Origin: Yeosuana aquiaggeris
Lineage (GTDB): Bacteria > Bacteroidota > Bacteroidia > Flavobacteriales > Flavobacteriaceae
NCBI RefSeq assembly: GCF_044003965.1
Contig: NZ_JBAWKC010000001.1
Coordinates: 372,001 to 436,000 of the forward strand
Direction: 5' to 3'
DNA length: 64,000 bases
A program made the translations under genes and the position numbers. The stretch's first letter is position 1. The number at the start of each line of letters is the position of its first letter. The notes under the pieces were generated by a model, which did not search any database, was not told where the DNA came from, and worked only from the letters and a program-made list of their open reading frames with translations. Of this stretch, positions 33,927 through 42,988 are shown piece by piece.

Positions 33927-34940
33927 ATGAAAAAAGGAATTCTTTTAGTAAATCTTGGTTCTCCTGACAGTCCGGAACCAAAAGATGTCAAGAAATATTT
34001 AGGTGAATTTTTAATGGATGGTCGGGTTATTGATGTACCTCTTTGGGCCAGAACGCTGCTCGTTAAGGGCATTATATTAAATACACGTCCTAAAGCTTCT
34101 GCGGCAGCCTATAAAAAAATATGGTGGGAAGAAGGTTCTCCTTTGATTGTGTTATCAGAAAGATTACAAGATAAAGTGCAACGACAAACTGAAATTCCAG
34201 TGGGATTAGCCATGCGATATGGCAGTATGTCTATACATAAAGGCTTACAGGAATTAGTCAATAAAGGGGTTGGAGAAGTGCTTTTAATTCCATTATACCC
34301 ACAATTTGCTATGGCAACAACAGAAACTATTGTGGTTCTGGCGGATGAAATTCAAAAGGAACATTTTCCAAATCTAAAAATAGAATCGCTACCTGCATTT
34401 TATAATGACCCTGAATATATAGAAGTGCTGTCACAATCAATTAAAAAACATTTAAATGGTAAGTCTTATGACCATTTATTATTTTCATATCATGGGGTTC
34501 CAGAAAGACATATTAGAAAAAGTGATATAACAAAATCGCATTGTAAAATTGACGGCAGTTGTTGTATTACAGCCTCAAAAGCCCATCAATTTTGCTACAG
34601 ACACCAATGTTTTGAAGTCACTCGATTAGTAGGAGAAAATCTAAAACTAAGAGAGGGAACATTTTCAACTTCGTTTCAATCAAGATTAGGATTTGATCCA
34701 TGGTTACAACCTTATACAGACAGAACAATTGAACGATTGGGGAAACAAGGCATTAAAAACATGGCTATTGTAACCCCAGCTTTTGTAAGTGACTGTTTAG
34801 AAACTTTAGAAGAAATCGCCATGGAAGGACAGGAAATTTTCCATGAAATGGGAGGCAAGGAATTTACAACCATTCCATGTTTAAATGATGATGATTCTTG
34901 GGTTGCACTTTTGGCAAAATGGATTAAAAATTGGGCATAA
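33927..34940 (+). CDS. hemH: Ferrochelatase
   Basis: 337 residues from ATG 33927. A TTG at 33912 gives five more residues but is part of the -7 box, so ATG is preferred. Inserts Fe2+ into protoporphyrin IX. Signatures: KGILLVNLGSPDSPEP, PLYPQFAMATTETI, LLFSYHGVPERHI (catalytic His), SFQSRLGFDPWLQPYT, FVSDCLETLEEI. The internal Cys-containing stretch (HCKIDGSCC, FCYRHQCF) is notable, but I cannot say if it binds a cluster. Followed after 12 bp by a MATE transporter. Confidence 0.97.
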   Translation: MKKGILLVNLGSPDSPEPKDVKKYLGEFLMDGRVIDVPLWARTLLVKGIILNTRPKASAAAYKKIWWEEGSPLIVLSERLQDKVQRQTEIPVGLAMRYGSMSIHKGLQELVNKGVGEVLLIPLYPQFAMATTETIVVLADEIQKEHFPNLKIESLPAFYNDPEYIEVLSQSIKKHLNGKSYDHLLFSYHGVPERHIRKSDITKSHCKIDGSCCITASKAHQFCYRHQCFEVTRLVGENLKLREGTFSTSFQSRLGFDPWLQPYTDRTIERLGKQGIKNMAIVTPAFVSDCLETLEEIAMEGQEIFHEMGGKEFTTIPCLNDDDSWVALLAKWIKNWA

Positions 34941-34952
34941 GCCTCAAAATAA

Positions 34953-36308
34953 ATGGCTAAAATATCTTCCCAAGATTTAGGAACTCAACCAATTACTAAA
35001 TTATTAATCAAACAAGCCGTTCCTGCATCTATTGGAATTTTGGTGATGTCACTTAATATCTTAGTAGATACCATTTTTGTTGGAAATTGGATTGGTTCAA
35101 TTGCAATTGCAGCTATTAATGTGGTCCTGCCGGTCTCCTTTTTTATAGCAGCTTTGGGGATGTCCATTGGAATTGGTGGTTCTTCAATAATTTCAAGGGC
35201 ACTTGGTAGTAAAAACAGGGAAAAGGCATTAAAAACTTTTGGCAATCAAATAACCTTAACCATATTGCTTACAATCACTTTAGTGGTTTTGGGTCTATGT
35301 TTTAAAGATAGTATTATATTGTCTTTTGGAGGTAAAGGGAACATTTTTGAACCCGCCAGAATTTATTATACTATTGTACTTTATGGGGTGCCTTTTTTGG
35401 CGCTTTGTATGATGGGAAATACCGTTATTAGAGCTGAAGGTAAGCCAAAATTTGCCATGTACGCCATGATGATTCCTTCTGTGACTAATTTGCTATTAGA
35501 TTATATCTTTATTAATGTTTTGGATTATGGAATGGAAGGTGCTGCTTGGGCGACTTCAATTTCTTATATCATATGTTTTGCATTTATACTTTGGTTTTTC
35601 TTATCCAAAAACTCTGAGTTAAAAATAAACTTTTCACATTTTGGTTTGAGCCCTTCTTTGGTTTCTGAAATTAGCTCTCTTGGATTTGTCACTTTAGCGA
35701 GACAAGCGGTTGTTAGTATTACTTACTTATTTATGAATAATATCTTGTTTGATTTAGGAGGAGAAGTTTCAGTAACATCATACGCCATAGTTGGAAGGAT
35801 GCTTATGTTTGCTATGTTTCCTGTGTTAGGTTTAACACAAGGGTTTTTACCGATTGCCGGATTTAATTATGGTGCTCAAAACTATACGCGTGTTAGGGAA
35901 ACAATTAATATCGCAATAAAATACGCCATGATAATGGCCACTTTTGTGTTTATTTTGTTAATGTTGTTTCCAGAAGAGATTACAAGAATGTTTACCTCTG
36001 ACATGGAAATTATTAGTAAAACACCAAGTGATATGCGTTGGGTTTTTGCTGCCACACCTATTATTGCCATTCAGCTTATTGGTGCGGCCTATTTTCAAGC
36101 GATTGGTAAAGCAACACCTGCGTTGATTCTAACGCTATTGCGACAAGGCCTCTTTTTTATTCCGTTAATATTAATTCTGCCAAAGTTCTATGGGGAATTA
36201 GGAGTTTGGGTGTCTTTTCCAATCTCTGATGTGCTTTCAACCATAGTGACTGCTTACTTTTTGAATAGAGAAGTTAAGTTAAATTTAATAGCGAAAGACG
36301 GCGCCTAA
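34953..36308 (+). CDS. MATE-family efflux transporter
   Basis: 451 residues with about twelve membrane helices and the two-fold MATE repeat (QAVPASIGILVMSLNILVDT near the start; GFVTLARQAVVSITYLFMNN at the midpoint). Exports cationic drugs or metabolites using a Na+ or H+ gradient. Starts 12 bp after hemH, so probably co-transcribed. A porphyrin export role would be a guess. Confidence 0.93.
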   Translation: MAKISSQDLGTQPITKLLIKQAVPASIGILVMSLNILVDTIFVGNWIGSIAIAAINVVLPVSFFIAALGMSIGIGGSSIISRALGSKNREKALKTFGNQITLTILLTITLVVLGLCFKDSIILSFGGKGNIFEPARIYYTIVLYGVPFLALCMMGNTVIRAEGKPKFAMYAMMIPSVTNLLLDYIFINVLDYGMEGAAWATSISYIICFAFILWFFLSKNSELKINFSHFGLSPSLVSEISSLGFVTLARQAVVSITYLFMNNILFDLGGEVSVTSYAIVGRMLMFAMFPVLGLTQGFLPIAGFNYGAQNYTRVRETINIAIKYAMIMATFVFILLMLFPEEITRMFTSDMEIISKTPSDMRWVFAATPIIAIQLIGAAYFQAIGKATPALILTLLRQGLFFIPLILILPKFYGELGVWVSFPISDVLSTIVTAYFLNREVKLNLIAKDGA

Positions 36309-36354
36309 ATTATTATTCTTATTTTCGTAATTCATAATTTAACCATCATTTAAT

Positions 36355-39300
36355 ATGCGACTATTCGTTTCCTTAATGGTGTTATTCCTACTTACAGGAA
36401 TTAATACTGAATCAATTGCTCAAAATTTTGATGAAGCCCAGTATAATGCTTTAGAATATAGGCTTTTAGGACCTTTTAGAGGCGGGAGAAGTGCTGCAGT
36501 AACTGGAGTTCCTAACCAACCTAACTTGTTTTATTTTGGTGCAACTGGCGGAGGTGTTTGGAAAACTATAAATGGAGGAAGAGAATGGGAAAACATTTCG
36601 GACGGCTTTTTTGGTGGCAGTATTGGAGCTATTTCAATATCCAAGAGTGATCCTAATGTAATCTATGTTGGCGGTGGAGAACAAACGGTAAGAGGGAATG
36701 TCTCTTCAGGATATGGCATTTGGAAAAGTGTTGATGCGGGAAAAACCTGGACGGAATTGGGATTAAAAAACTCAAGACATGTTCCAAGAATTGCTATTGA
36801 TCCAACAGACCATAATATTGTATATGCTGCTGTTTTAGGGAATATTTATAAATCATCTCAAGATAGAGGTGTTTATAAAAGTATAGATGGTGGGATTACC
36901 TGGAAAAAAACGCTTTTTGCTAACGAAAATGCTGGTGTCGTTGATTTAATCATTGACCCAACCAATAAAAGAATTGTGTATGCCTCTACATGGAGGGTTC
37001 AAAGAACTCCTTACAGTTTAAGCTCTGGTGGCGAAGGCTCAGCGCTTTGGAAAAGCACTGATAGTGGAGAAACATGGAAGGAAATCTCAAAAAACAAAGG
37101 ATTCCCTGAAGATACCTTAGGAATAATAGGTGTGACGGTATCACCTTTAAACAACCAGCGAGTTTGGGCAATGGTTGAAAACAAGGATAAGGGAGGTTTA
37201 TACAGAAGTGACGATGGAGGTGATACATGGAATTTGGTTAATAGTGATAGAAGTTTGCGTCAACGGGCTTGGTATTATACAAGAGTGTATGCGGACACTA
37301 AGGACGCCGACATTGTTTATGTCATGAACGTTAGGTATCATAAAAGTACAGACGGAGGCAAAACATTTAATGCATTTAATGCACCACATGGCGATCATCA
37401 TGATTTGTGGATTGCTCCGGAAAATTCAAACCGCATGATTATTGGAGATGATGGTGGTGCACAGGTGACTTATGATGGTGGAGAAACCTGGAGTTCTTAT
37501 CATAATCAGCCAACGGCACAGTTTTATAGAGTGACTACCGACAATCATTTTCCATATAGAATTTATGCAGCACAACAAGATAATTCCACGATAAGAATTT
37601 CACATCGTTCTGAAGGAAGTTCAATTTCAGAAGATGATTGGGAAGATACAGCAGGAGGAGAGTCAGCACATATTGTAGTCGATCCGGAAAATGATGATAT
37701 TGTATATGGCGGAAGTTATGGTGGATTTTTAACGCGAGTAAATCATAAAACAGGAACGGTTAGAGCCATTAATGTATGGCCAGACAACCCGATGGGTCAT
37801 GGTGCTGAAGGCATGAAATACCGATTTCAGTGGAATTTCCCTATTATGTTTTCAAAACATAACCCAAAGCGTTTATATACTTTTTCACAACATGTTCATA
37901 TCACAGAAAATGAAGGACAATCGTGGAAAATTATAAGCCCTGATTTAACCCGTAATGATCCTGAAAAATTAAAATCCTCAGGAGGCCCCATTACTCAGGA
38001 TAATACTTCTGTAGAATATTATTGCACCATTTTTGCCGCTAATGAATCCCCTTTAGTTGAAGGGTTACTTTGGGTAGGAAGTGACGATGGTTTAATTCAT
38101 GTAACCAGAGATGGGGGTAAAAATTGGGAGAATGTGACGCCCAAGGAAATGCCGGAGTGGATGATGATAAATAGTATTGAACCCAGTGCTTTTGATGACG
38201 GTACTTGTTATGTAGCAGGAACCAAATATAAAACTGGAGATTTCGCTCCATATTTGTATAAAACCTCAGATTATGGTAAAACATGGACTAAAATCACAAA
38301 TGGCATCAATCCGGAACATTTTACCAGAGTACTGCGTGAAGATCCAAAGCAAAAAGGGTTATTATATGCTGGAACTGAAACCGGGATGTATATATCCTTT
38401 GATGATGGGAAAAAGTGGCAGGCTTTTCAGTTGAATCTGCCAATTGTTCCAATCACTGACTTGGCCATTAAAGACAATAATTTAATTGTGGCTACACAAG
38501 GAAGAAGTTTATGGATTATGGATGATTTAACAGTATTACATCAACTGTATACTGGCAACACTTCTGAAAACAGACTTTTTACGCCGAAGGACTCCTATAG
38601 AATGGACGGGAGAAGTAGGGATAAGAGTAAAACTTCTGGAACGAATCATCCAAATGGTGTCATAACCTATTTTAATTTGAAAGACTTTAATAAAGAAGAT
38701 GCCGTTTCCTTGACTTATTTTGATATAAAGGGCGATACCATAACATATTTTAGCACAAAAAATAAAAAGGATGATAAACTGGAAGTTAAGAAAGGGATGA
38801 ACCAGTTTGTTTGGGATATGTCTTATAAAGGAGCAGAACTTCTTGATGGCATGATTTTATGGTGGGCTAGTTTGGATGGGCCACAAGCTTTGCCAGGAAC
38901 TTACAAAGTAAGTTTAAAAGTTAATGACAAAAACTATTCTCAAACATTCAATATTATTGCTGATCCTAGAGCAGAAAGCACTTTGGAAGATATGCGAAAG
39001 CAGTTTGATTTTGTTAAAGATATCAATAGCACAATGGATAATGCGCATCAATCTATCAAAAAAATCAGAAAAATAAAAGAGCAATTATCAGCTTTTGAAT
39101 CCCAATATAAAGACAGTGAAACGGTAAAAGATCTTTTAGAAAAATCTAAAAAATTAAAAGAAGACTTTACAAAAATAGAAGAAGCATTATACCAAACGCA
39201 AAACAAAAGTAATCAAGACCCCTTAAATTTTCCGATTAGATTAACTAATAAACTGGGACATTTAAATGCGTTAATAAGTATGGGTGATTTTGCGCCAACC

Positions 39301-39447
39301 GATCAGGATATTGCTGTTAAAAACGAATTGACGATTCAAATTAATGTACAATTAGATGCTTTTAATAAGTTGCTAAGTGATGAGATTAGTGCTTTTAACG
39401 CTGCTTTTAACAACAAAAATTTAAACTATTTATTCGTAGAAAATTAA
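36355..39447 (+). CDS. Large secreted beta-propeller protein (VPS10/BNR-repeat family)
   Basis: 1030 residues. Signal peptide 1-22 (MRLFVSLMVLFLLTGINTES). Repeated Asp-box BNR motifs such as SVDAGKTWTE, SIDGGITWKK, STDSGETWKE, SDDGGDTWN, STDGGKTFN and TRDGGKNWE, which build two beta-propellers as in sortilin/VPS10-like glycosyl-hydrolase proteins. The C-terminal third (about 760-1030) has a beta domain (GTYKVSLKVNDKNYSQTF) and a coiled helix region. No T9SS tail is visible. Stop overlaps the HemJ-like start by one base, a surprising neighbour. Function unknown; probably periplasmic or outer surface. Confidence 0.88.
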   Translation: MRLFVSLMVLFLLTGINTESIAQNFDEAQYNALEYRLLGPFRGGRSAAVTGVPNQPNLFYFGATGGGVWKTINGGREWENISDGFFGGSIGAISISKSDPNVIYVGGGEQTVRGNVSSGYGIWKSVDAGKTWTELGLKNSRHVPRIAIDPTDHNIVYAAVLGNIYKSSQDRGVYKSIDGGITWKKTLFANENAGVVDLIIDPTNKRIVYASTWRVQRTPYSLSSGGEGSALWKSTDSGETWKEISKNKGFPEDTLGIIGVTVSPLNNQRVWAMVENKDKGGLYRSDDGGDTWNLVNSDRSLRQRAWYYTRVYADTKDADIVYVMNVRYHKSTDGGKTFNAFNAPHGDHHDLWIAPENSNRMIIGDDGGAQVTYDGGETWSSYHNQPTAQFYRVTTDNHFPYRIYAAQQDNSTIRISHRSEGSSISEDDWEDTAGGESAHIVVDPENDDIVYGGSYGGFLTRVNHKTGTVRAINVWPDNPMGHGAEGMKYRFQWNFPIMFSKHNPKRLYTFSQHVHITENEGQSWKIISPDLTRNDPEKLKSSGGPITQDNTSVEYYCTIFAANESPLVEGLLWVGSDDGLIHVTRDGGKNWENVTPKEMPEWMMINSIEPSAFDDGTCYVAGTKYKTGDFAPYLYKTSDYGKTWTKITNGINPEHFTRVLREDPKQKGLLYAGTETGMYISFDDGKKWQAFQLNLPIVPITDLAIKDNNLIVATQGRSLWIMDDLTVLHQLYTGNTSENRLFTPKDSYRMDGRSRDKSKTSGTNHPNGVITYFNLKDFNKEDAVSLTYFDIKGDTITYFSTKNKKDDKLEVKKGMNQFVWDMSYKGAELLDGMILWWASLDGPQALPGTYKVSLKVNDKNYSQTFNIIADPRAESTLEDMRKQFDFVKDINSTMDNAHQSIKKIRKIKEQLSAFESQYKDSETVKDLLEKSKKLKEDFTKIEEALYQTQNKSNQDPLNFPIRLTNKLGHLNALISMGDFAPTDQDIAVKNELTIQINVQLDAFNKLLSDEISAFNAAFNNKNLNYLFVEN

Positions 39448-39995
39448 TGGAGTTTTACAATTATATAAAATCGTTTCATCTCATATTTGTAATTACATGG
39501 TTTGCTGGGTTGTTTTATATTCCGCGTTTATTTGTGTATCAAATAGAGTCTTTTTATAAACCTTCTCCAGAAAAGGAAATTCTAGGCAAACAGCTTAAAT
39601 TAATGAGCAAGCGTTTATGGTATATTATAACGTGGCCGTCAGCAATATTAGCTACTGTTTTTGCCATTTGGTTACTCATTTTACAACCTTATTGGTTAGA
39701 ACAACCATGGATGCATGTTAAGTTATTATTTGTAATTCTTTTAATTGTTTATCATTTAAAAACGCATCAATACTATAAACAGTTGCAAAATGATAAGGTA
39801 AAGAAAACATCCAGTTTTATGCGCATTTGGAATGAAGGAGCCACCTTCATTTTGTTTGCTGTAGTTTTTTTAGTGATTTTAAAAAATGCTATTAATTGGG
39901 TTTATGGAATAATAGGTCTGATAGTGTTAGGCGTACTTATTATGTTAGGATTCAAAGTTTATAAGAATATTAGAGCAAAAAATCCCGAAGCTTAA
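39447..39995 (+). CDS. hemJ: HemJ-type protoporphyrinogen IX oxidase (CopD/UPF0093 family)
   Basis: 182 residues, four to five membrane helices at about 10-32, 57-80, 88-103, 128-146 and 150-170. Often labelled CopD family, but the pattern is HemJ: IKSFHLIFVITWFAGLFYIPRLFVY with conserved His11, a second motif WMHVKLLF (His90, Lys92), and FMRIWNE. HemJ oxidises protoporphyrinogen IX to protoporphyrin IX, the step between hemF and hemH. No hemG or hemY is in the window, and all flanking heme steps are, which supports the call. Translationally coupled to the BNR protein. Confidence 0.85.
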   Translation: MEFYNYIKSFHLIFVITWFAGLFYIPRLFVYQIESFYKPSPEKEILGKQLKLMSKRLWYIITWPSAILATVFAIWLLILQPYWLEQPWMHVKLLFVILLIVYHLKTHQYYKQLQNDKVKKTSSFMRIWNEGATFILFAVVFLVILKNAINWVYGIIGLIVLGVLIMLGFKVYKNIRAKNPEA

Positions 39996-40045
39996 AAAAG
40001 GATTGGTTCAATTATTGCTATCTTTATTAATCATAATTTATCTGC

Positions 40046-41500
40046 ATGAATTTAAAAAGATTGTCTTTACGTACCCGTATTTTTATTGGGATGATACTTT
40101 TGGTACTAATGGCATCCGTTTTAATTGCTTCTGTGGCTATTTATCAGTACAAAGAAGAGACAAAGGATTACCATCAACAAAGGCTTGAAAGAAAGGAAAA
40201 AGCAATTCAAAGTCACATTAATTTTGTTTTAAAGGAAACGTCTTATCCGGTAACGACTAAAGAAATTCCTTTAATTTTTAAAGATGAAATTTATAAAATA
40301 GCTGATGTTCATTCACTTCAATTAAATTTATATGATCTTGACGGGACCTTGTTAAAAACATCAAGAGCCACCTTTACATTAGATACTTTGCAGGTTTGTA
40401 TTAGAACCGAAATATTAAATGAATTGTCTAATACTGCACAACATCATTATATTGAAAAAAGCGAAGAAAATGGGGAAATCTTTCAATCGTCATATTCTTA
40501 TATTACAGATCAAAAATCCAAACCTTTAGCCATATTAAATTTACCTTATTTAGAGAATGATGAATTCCTTTCTAAAGAGTTAAATGAGTTTTTATTAAGG
40601 CTGTTATATGCTTACTCTTTTGTATTGCTTATGGCAGTGGTTATTGCGTTCCTTTTATCAAAATACATCACAAAATCATTAAAAACAATTAGTGATAAAA
40701 TCAATACGACCCGTTTAGAAAAAAGCAATGAAAGAATTGAAATAGGAGACACCAGTGAGGAAATTAATGTGTTGGTTAATTCGTATAACAGTATGATTGA
40801 TGAACTTGAAGAAAGCGCGGTAAAACTAGCAACTTCTGAAAGGGAACAAGCATGGAGAGAAATGGCAAAACAGGTTGCGCATGAAATTAAAAACCCATTA
40901 ACGCCTATGCGTTTAACGGTTCAGAATTTTCAGCGTAAATTTGATCCTACTGATGAAAACATTCACAAAAAAGTGGATGAATACAGCAAAACACTCATTC
41001 AACAAATTGACACCATGAGTTCAATAGCCTCGGCATTTTCAAACTTTGCAAAAATGCCAGCGCAGCAAAATGAAACTTTAAATGTGGTTAAAATTGTAAA
41101 ACTGGCCTTAGATATTTTTAATGAAGAATATATTGAGTTTTCATCTGATTCTGAAGAGATAATAGCAAAATTTGACAGAACGCAATTGATTAGAGTGGTT
41201 ACTAATTTGGTGAAAAATGGGATTCAGGCAATTCCAAATAACAGAGAGCCTAAAATAAAAGTAAATGTAAAAACCGAAAATGAACAAGTGATTATTACCG
41301 TTTCTGATAATGGCGCAGGTGTTTTAGAAGAAAATAAAATGAAGGTTTTTGAACCTAAATTTACCACAAAAACCAGCGGTATGGGATTAGGCCTTGCCAT
41401 GGTTAAAAACATTGTTGAAATGCATAAAGGGACCATATCTTTTGAGTCAGAACCCAATAAAGGAACCACATTTAAAGTAACCATTCCTAAAGAAACCTAA
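40046..41500 (+). CDS. Sensor histidine kinase, NtrY-like
   Basis: 484 residues. Membrane helix 1 about 11-33, extracytoplasmic sensor about 34-185, helix 2 about 186-205, HAMP about 206-262, HisKA with phospho-acceptor His279 in VAHEIKNPLTPMRL, and HATPase with VTNLVKNGIQA, DNGAGV and GMGLGLAMV. The NPLTP form is typical of NtrY-like kinases. No response regulator gene lies next to it, so the partner is elsewhere. Starts 50 bp after hemJ. Confidence 0.93.
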   Translation: MNLKRLSLRTRIFIGMILLVLMASVLIASVAIYQYKEETKDYHQQRLERKEKAIQSHINFVLKETSYPVTTKEIPLIFKDEIYKIADVHSLQLNLYDLDGTLLKTSRATFTLDTLQVCIRTEILNELSNTAQHHYIEKSEENGEIFQSSYSYITDQKSKPLAILNLPYLENDEFLSKELNEFLLRLLYAYSFVLLMAVVIAFLLSKYITKSLKTISDKINTTRLEKSNERIEIGDTSEEINVLVNSYNSMIDELEESAVKLATSEREQAWREMAKQVAHEIKNPLTPMRLTVQNFQRKFDPTDENIHKKVDEYSKTLIQQIDTMSSIASAFSNFAKMPAQQNETLNVVKIVKLALDIFNEEYIEFSSDSEEIIAKFDRTQLIRVVTNLVKNGIQAIPNNREPKIKVNVKTENEQVIITVSDNGAGVLEENKMKVFEPKFTTKTSGMGLGLAMVKNIVEMHKGTISFESEPNKGTTFKVTIPKET

Positions 41501-41539
41501 CACATCAAAGTATTAGCATTATTTAAAGAATATAATATT

Positions 41540-42322
41540 ATGACATACAACAACATTTTATCAGAAACCAGTAATAGCATTTGCTTTATTACTATTAATC
41601 GCCCCAATAAATTAAATGCCCTTAATAAAGAAACCATTGAGGAATTGCATGAGGCTTTTAAAGAAGCGGAAGAAGATACAGACATAAAAGTTATAATTTT
41701 AACAGGAAGTGGCGAAAAGGCTTTCGTTGCTGGCGCTGATATCAGTGAATTTGCCGAATTTGATGTTAATGAAGGAAAAAGCTTAGCTGCAAAAGGTCAA
41801 GAAATATTGTTCGATTTTGTTGAGAATTTATCAAAGCCTGTTATTGCAGCGGTGAATGGATTTGCACTTGGTGGCGGTTTAGAACTAGCCATGGCCTGTC
41901 ATTTTAGAGTCGCCAGTGATAATGCAAAAATGGGCTTACCAGAAGTGTCTCTGGGTGTGATTCCTGGGTATGGTGGTACACAGCGTTTACCAAATTTGGT
42001 TGGAAAAGGCAGAGCAATGGAAATGATTATGACCGCAGGAATGATTGATGCTAACCAGGCATTATCATATGGATTGGTAAATCATGTAACAAGCCAAGAA
42101 GAATTATTGCCACTTTGTGAAAAGATAGCAGGTAAAATTTCACGAAATTCATCCGTGGCTATTGGTGCTGCAATTAAGGCAATCAATGCCAATTATGAGG
42201 ATGGTATTGATGGTTTTGAGGTTGAAATAAACGAATTTGGCAACTGTTTTGGTACTGATGATTTTGTTGAAGGCACAACCGCTTTTTTGCAAAAACGCAA
42301 AGCGGAATTTCCCGGAAGTTAA
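41540..42322 (+). CDS. Enoyl-CoA hydratase/isomerase (crotonase family)
   Basis: 260 residues. Hydrates 2-enoyl-CoA in fatty-acid breakdown or a related pathway. Oxyanion-hole segments AFVAGADISEFAEF and FALGGGLELAMACHFR, plus LPEVSLGVIPGYGGTQRLP with the catalytic Glu region. Full length. Last gene of the rightward run; a perfect hairpin terminator follows at 42361. Confidence 0.93.
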   Translation: MTYNNILSETSNSICFITINRPNKLNALNKETIEELHEAFKEAEEDTDIKVIILTGSGEKAFVAGADISEFAEFDVNEGKSLAAKGQEILFDFVENLSKPVIAAVNGFALGGGLELAMACHFRVASDNAKMGLPEVSLGVIPGYGGTQRLPNLVGKGRAMEMIMTAGMIDANQALSYGLVNHVTSQEELLPLCEKIAGKISRNSSVAIGAAIKAINANYEDGIDGFEVEINEFGNCFGTDDFVEGTTAFLQKRKAEFPGS

Positions 42323-42360
42323 TTTGTTTCAGGGAATGTTCATTATAAAACCTTATAAAA

Positions 42361-42392
42361 AGTAAAAGTGAGTATCGCTACTCACTTTTACT
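42361..42392. terminator. Perfect hairpin terminator with 15-nt conserved flank (copy 1)
   Basis: Perfect 14-bp stem, AGTAAAAGTGAGTA (42361-42374) with TACTCACTTTTACT (42379-42392), 4-nt loop. On the minus strand it ends in a T-run, so it can end the 100-residue membrane protein transcript; it may also stop the crotonase operon. It is flanked directly by AACAAACTAAACTAA (42393-42407). Confidence 0.85.
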
Positions 42393-42407
42393 AACAAACT
42401 AAACTAA
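42393..42407. repeat. 15-nt repeat next to terminator, copy 1
   Basis: AACAAACTAAACTAA, identical to 42956-42970. On the minus strand it reads TTAGTTTAGTTTGTT and comes immediately before the terminator hairpin. Confidence 0.7.
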
Positions 42408-42490
42408 TTAAAACATCATTTGTATCTGATGTATTTTTATATCAACTATAAAATGCTCCGTAAAAATACTTATGTTGTATTTCTTTTAAA

Positions 42491-42506
42491 ACATCAATAT
42501 TGATGT
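42491..42506. repeat. Perfect 16-bp palindrome
   Basis: ACATCAATATTGATGT, a perfect dyad, in the AT-rich 3' region of the 100-residue membrane protein gene. Possible protein-binding site or RNA hairpin; nothing ties it to a known regulator. Confidence 0.45.
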
Positions 42507-42579
42507 ATTTATATGTTATTTTAACTTTGTTTAAATTCATACGCATAGATTAAGTTTAAAATAACATATGATTATAGAA

Positions 42580-42882
42580 CTATTTAATGAGTTGATACAT
42601 TCCGTTGTCAATTTCATCTCCAATCAGATAATCTATTAATAAGGATGAAACTATCCAATAAACAGAGGCATATATTATTACAAAAGCAAGCCATAATAAT
42701 TCTAAGTGAATTGCTATCATGATATTGGTTCCTATTATTAAAGCAGAAATATTTATAAGACCCCAAATAATGTTTAGCAGGGTTCTTTTAATTTTCCAGT
42801 TATCGTAAAAGCTTTTAAGATTTAAGATGAAACTGTTTTTTTTAATTAAAGTTTCATCAAAGAAGTTAATTAATATTTCCAT
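42580..42882 (-). CDS. Small membrane protein, unknown
   Basis: 100 residues with two membrane helices at about 35-60 and 62-86 (LLNIIWGLINISALIIGTNIM; LLWLAFVIIYASVYWIVSSLL), a basic stretch before the first, and an acidic tail. Positive-inside rule places both ends in the cytosol. Same strand as the secreted protein upstream but separated from it by a terminator. No family recognised. Confidence 0.6.
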   Translation of the reverse strand: MEILINFFDETLIKKNSFILNLKSFYDNWKIKRTLLNIIWGLINISALIIGTNIMIAIHLELLWLAFVIIYASVYWIVSSLLIDYLIGDEIDNGMYQLIK

Positions 42883-42920
42883 AAAGATTTTTTATTGGGA
42901 TAATTATTTTATTAAAAGAT

Positions 42921-42955
42921 AAAAGGTGAGGCTAAAAAAGTAACACCCACCTTTT
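42921..42955 (-). terminator. Hairpin terminator with 15-nt conserved flank (copy 2)
   Basis: Arms AAAAGGTG (42921-42928) and CACCTTTT (42948-42955) with T-rich sequence beyond it on the minus strand, ending the secreted protein gene. The 15-nt element lies directly at its 5' side. Confidence 0.7.
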
Positions 42956-42970
42956 AACAAACTAAACTAA
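42956..42970. repeat. 15-nt repeat next to terminator, copy 2
   Basis: AACAAACTAAACTAA, identical to 42393-42407, abutting the hairpin in the same orientation although the two stems differ in sequence. Confidence 0.7.
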
Positions 42971-42988
42971 CTAATATTGTAAAACCTT

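Noticed and set aside
39447..39995. Reading the membrane protein as a copper-resistance CopD
   Set aside because: The N-terminal His motif, the WMHVK motif, length and a heme-gene context fit HemJ better; no copper genes are near.
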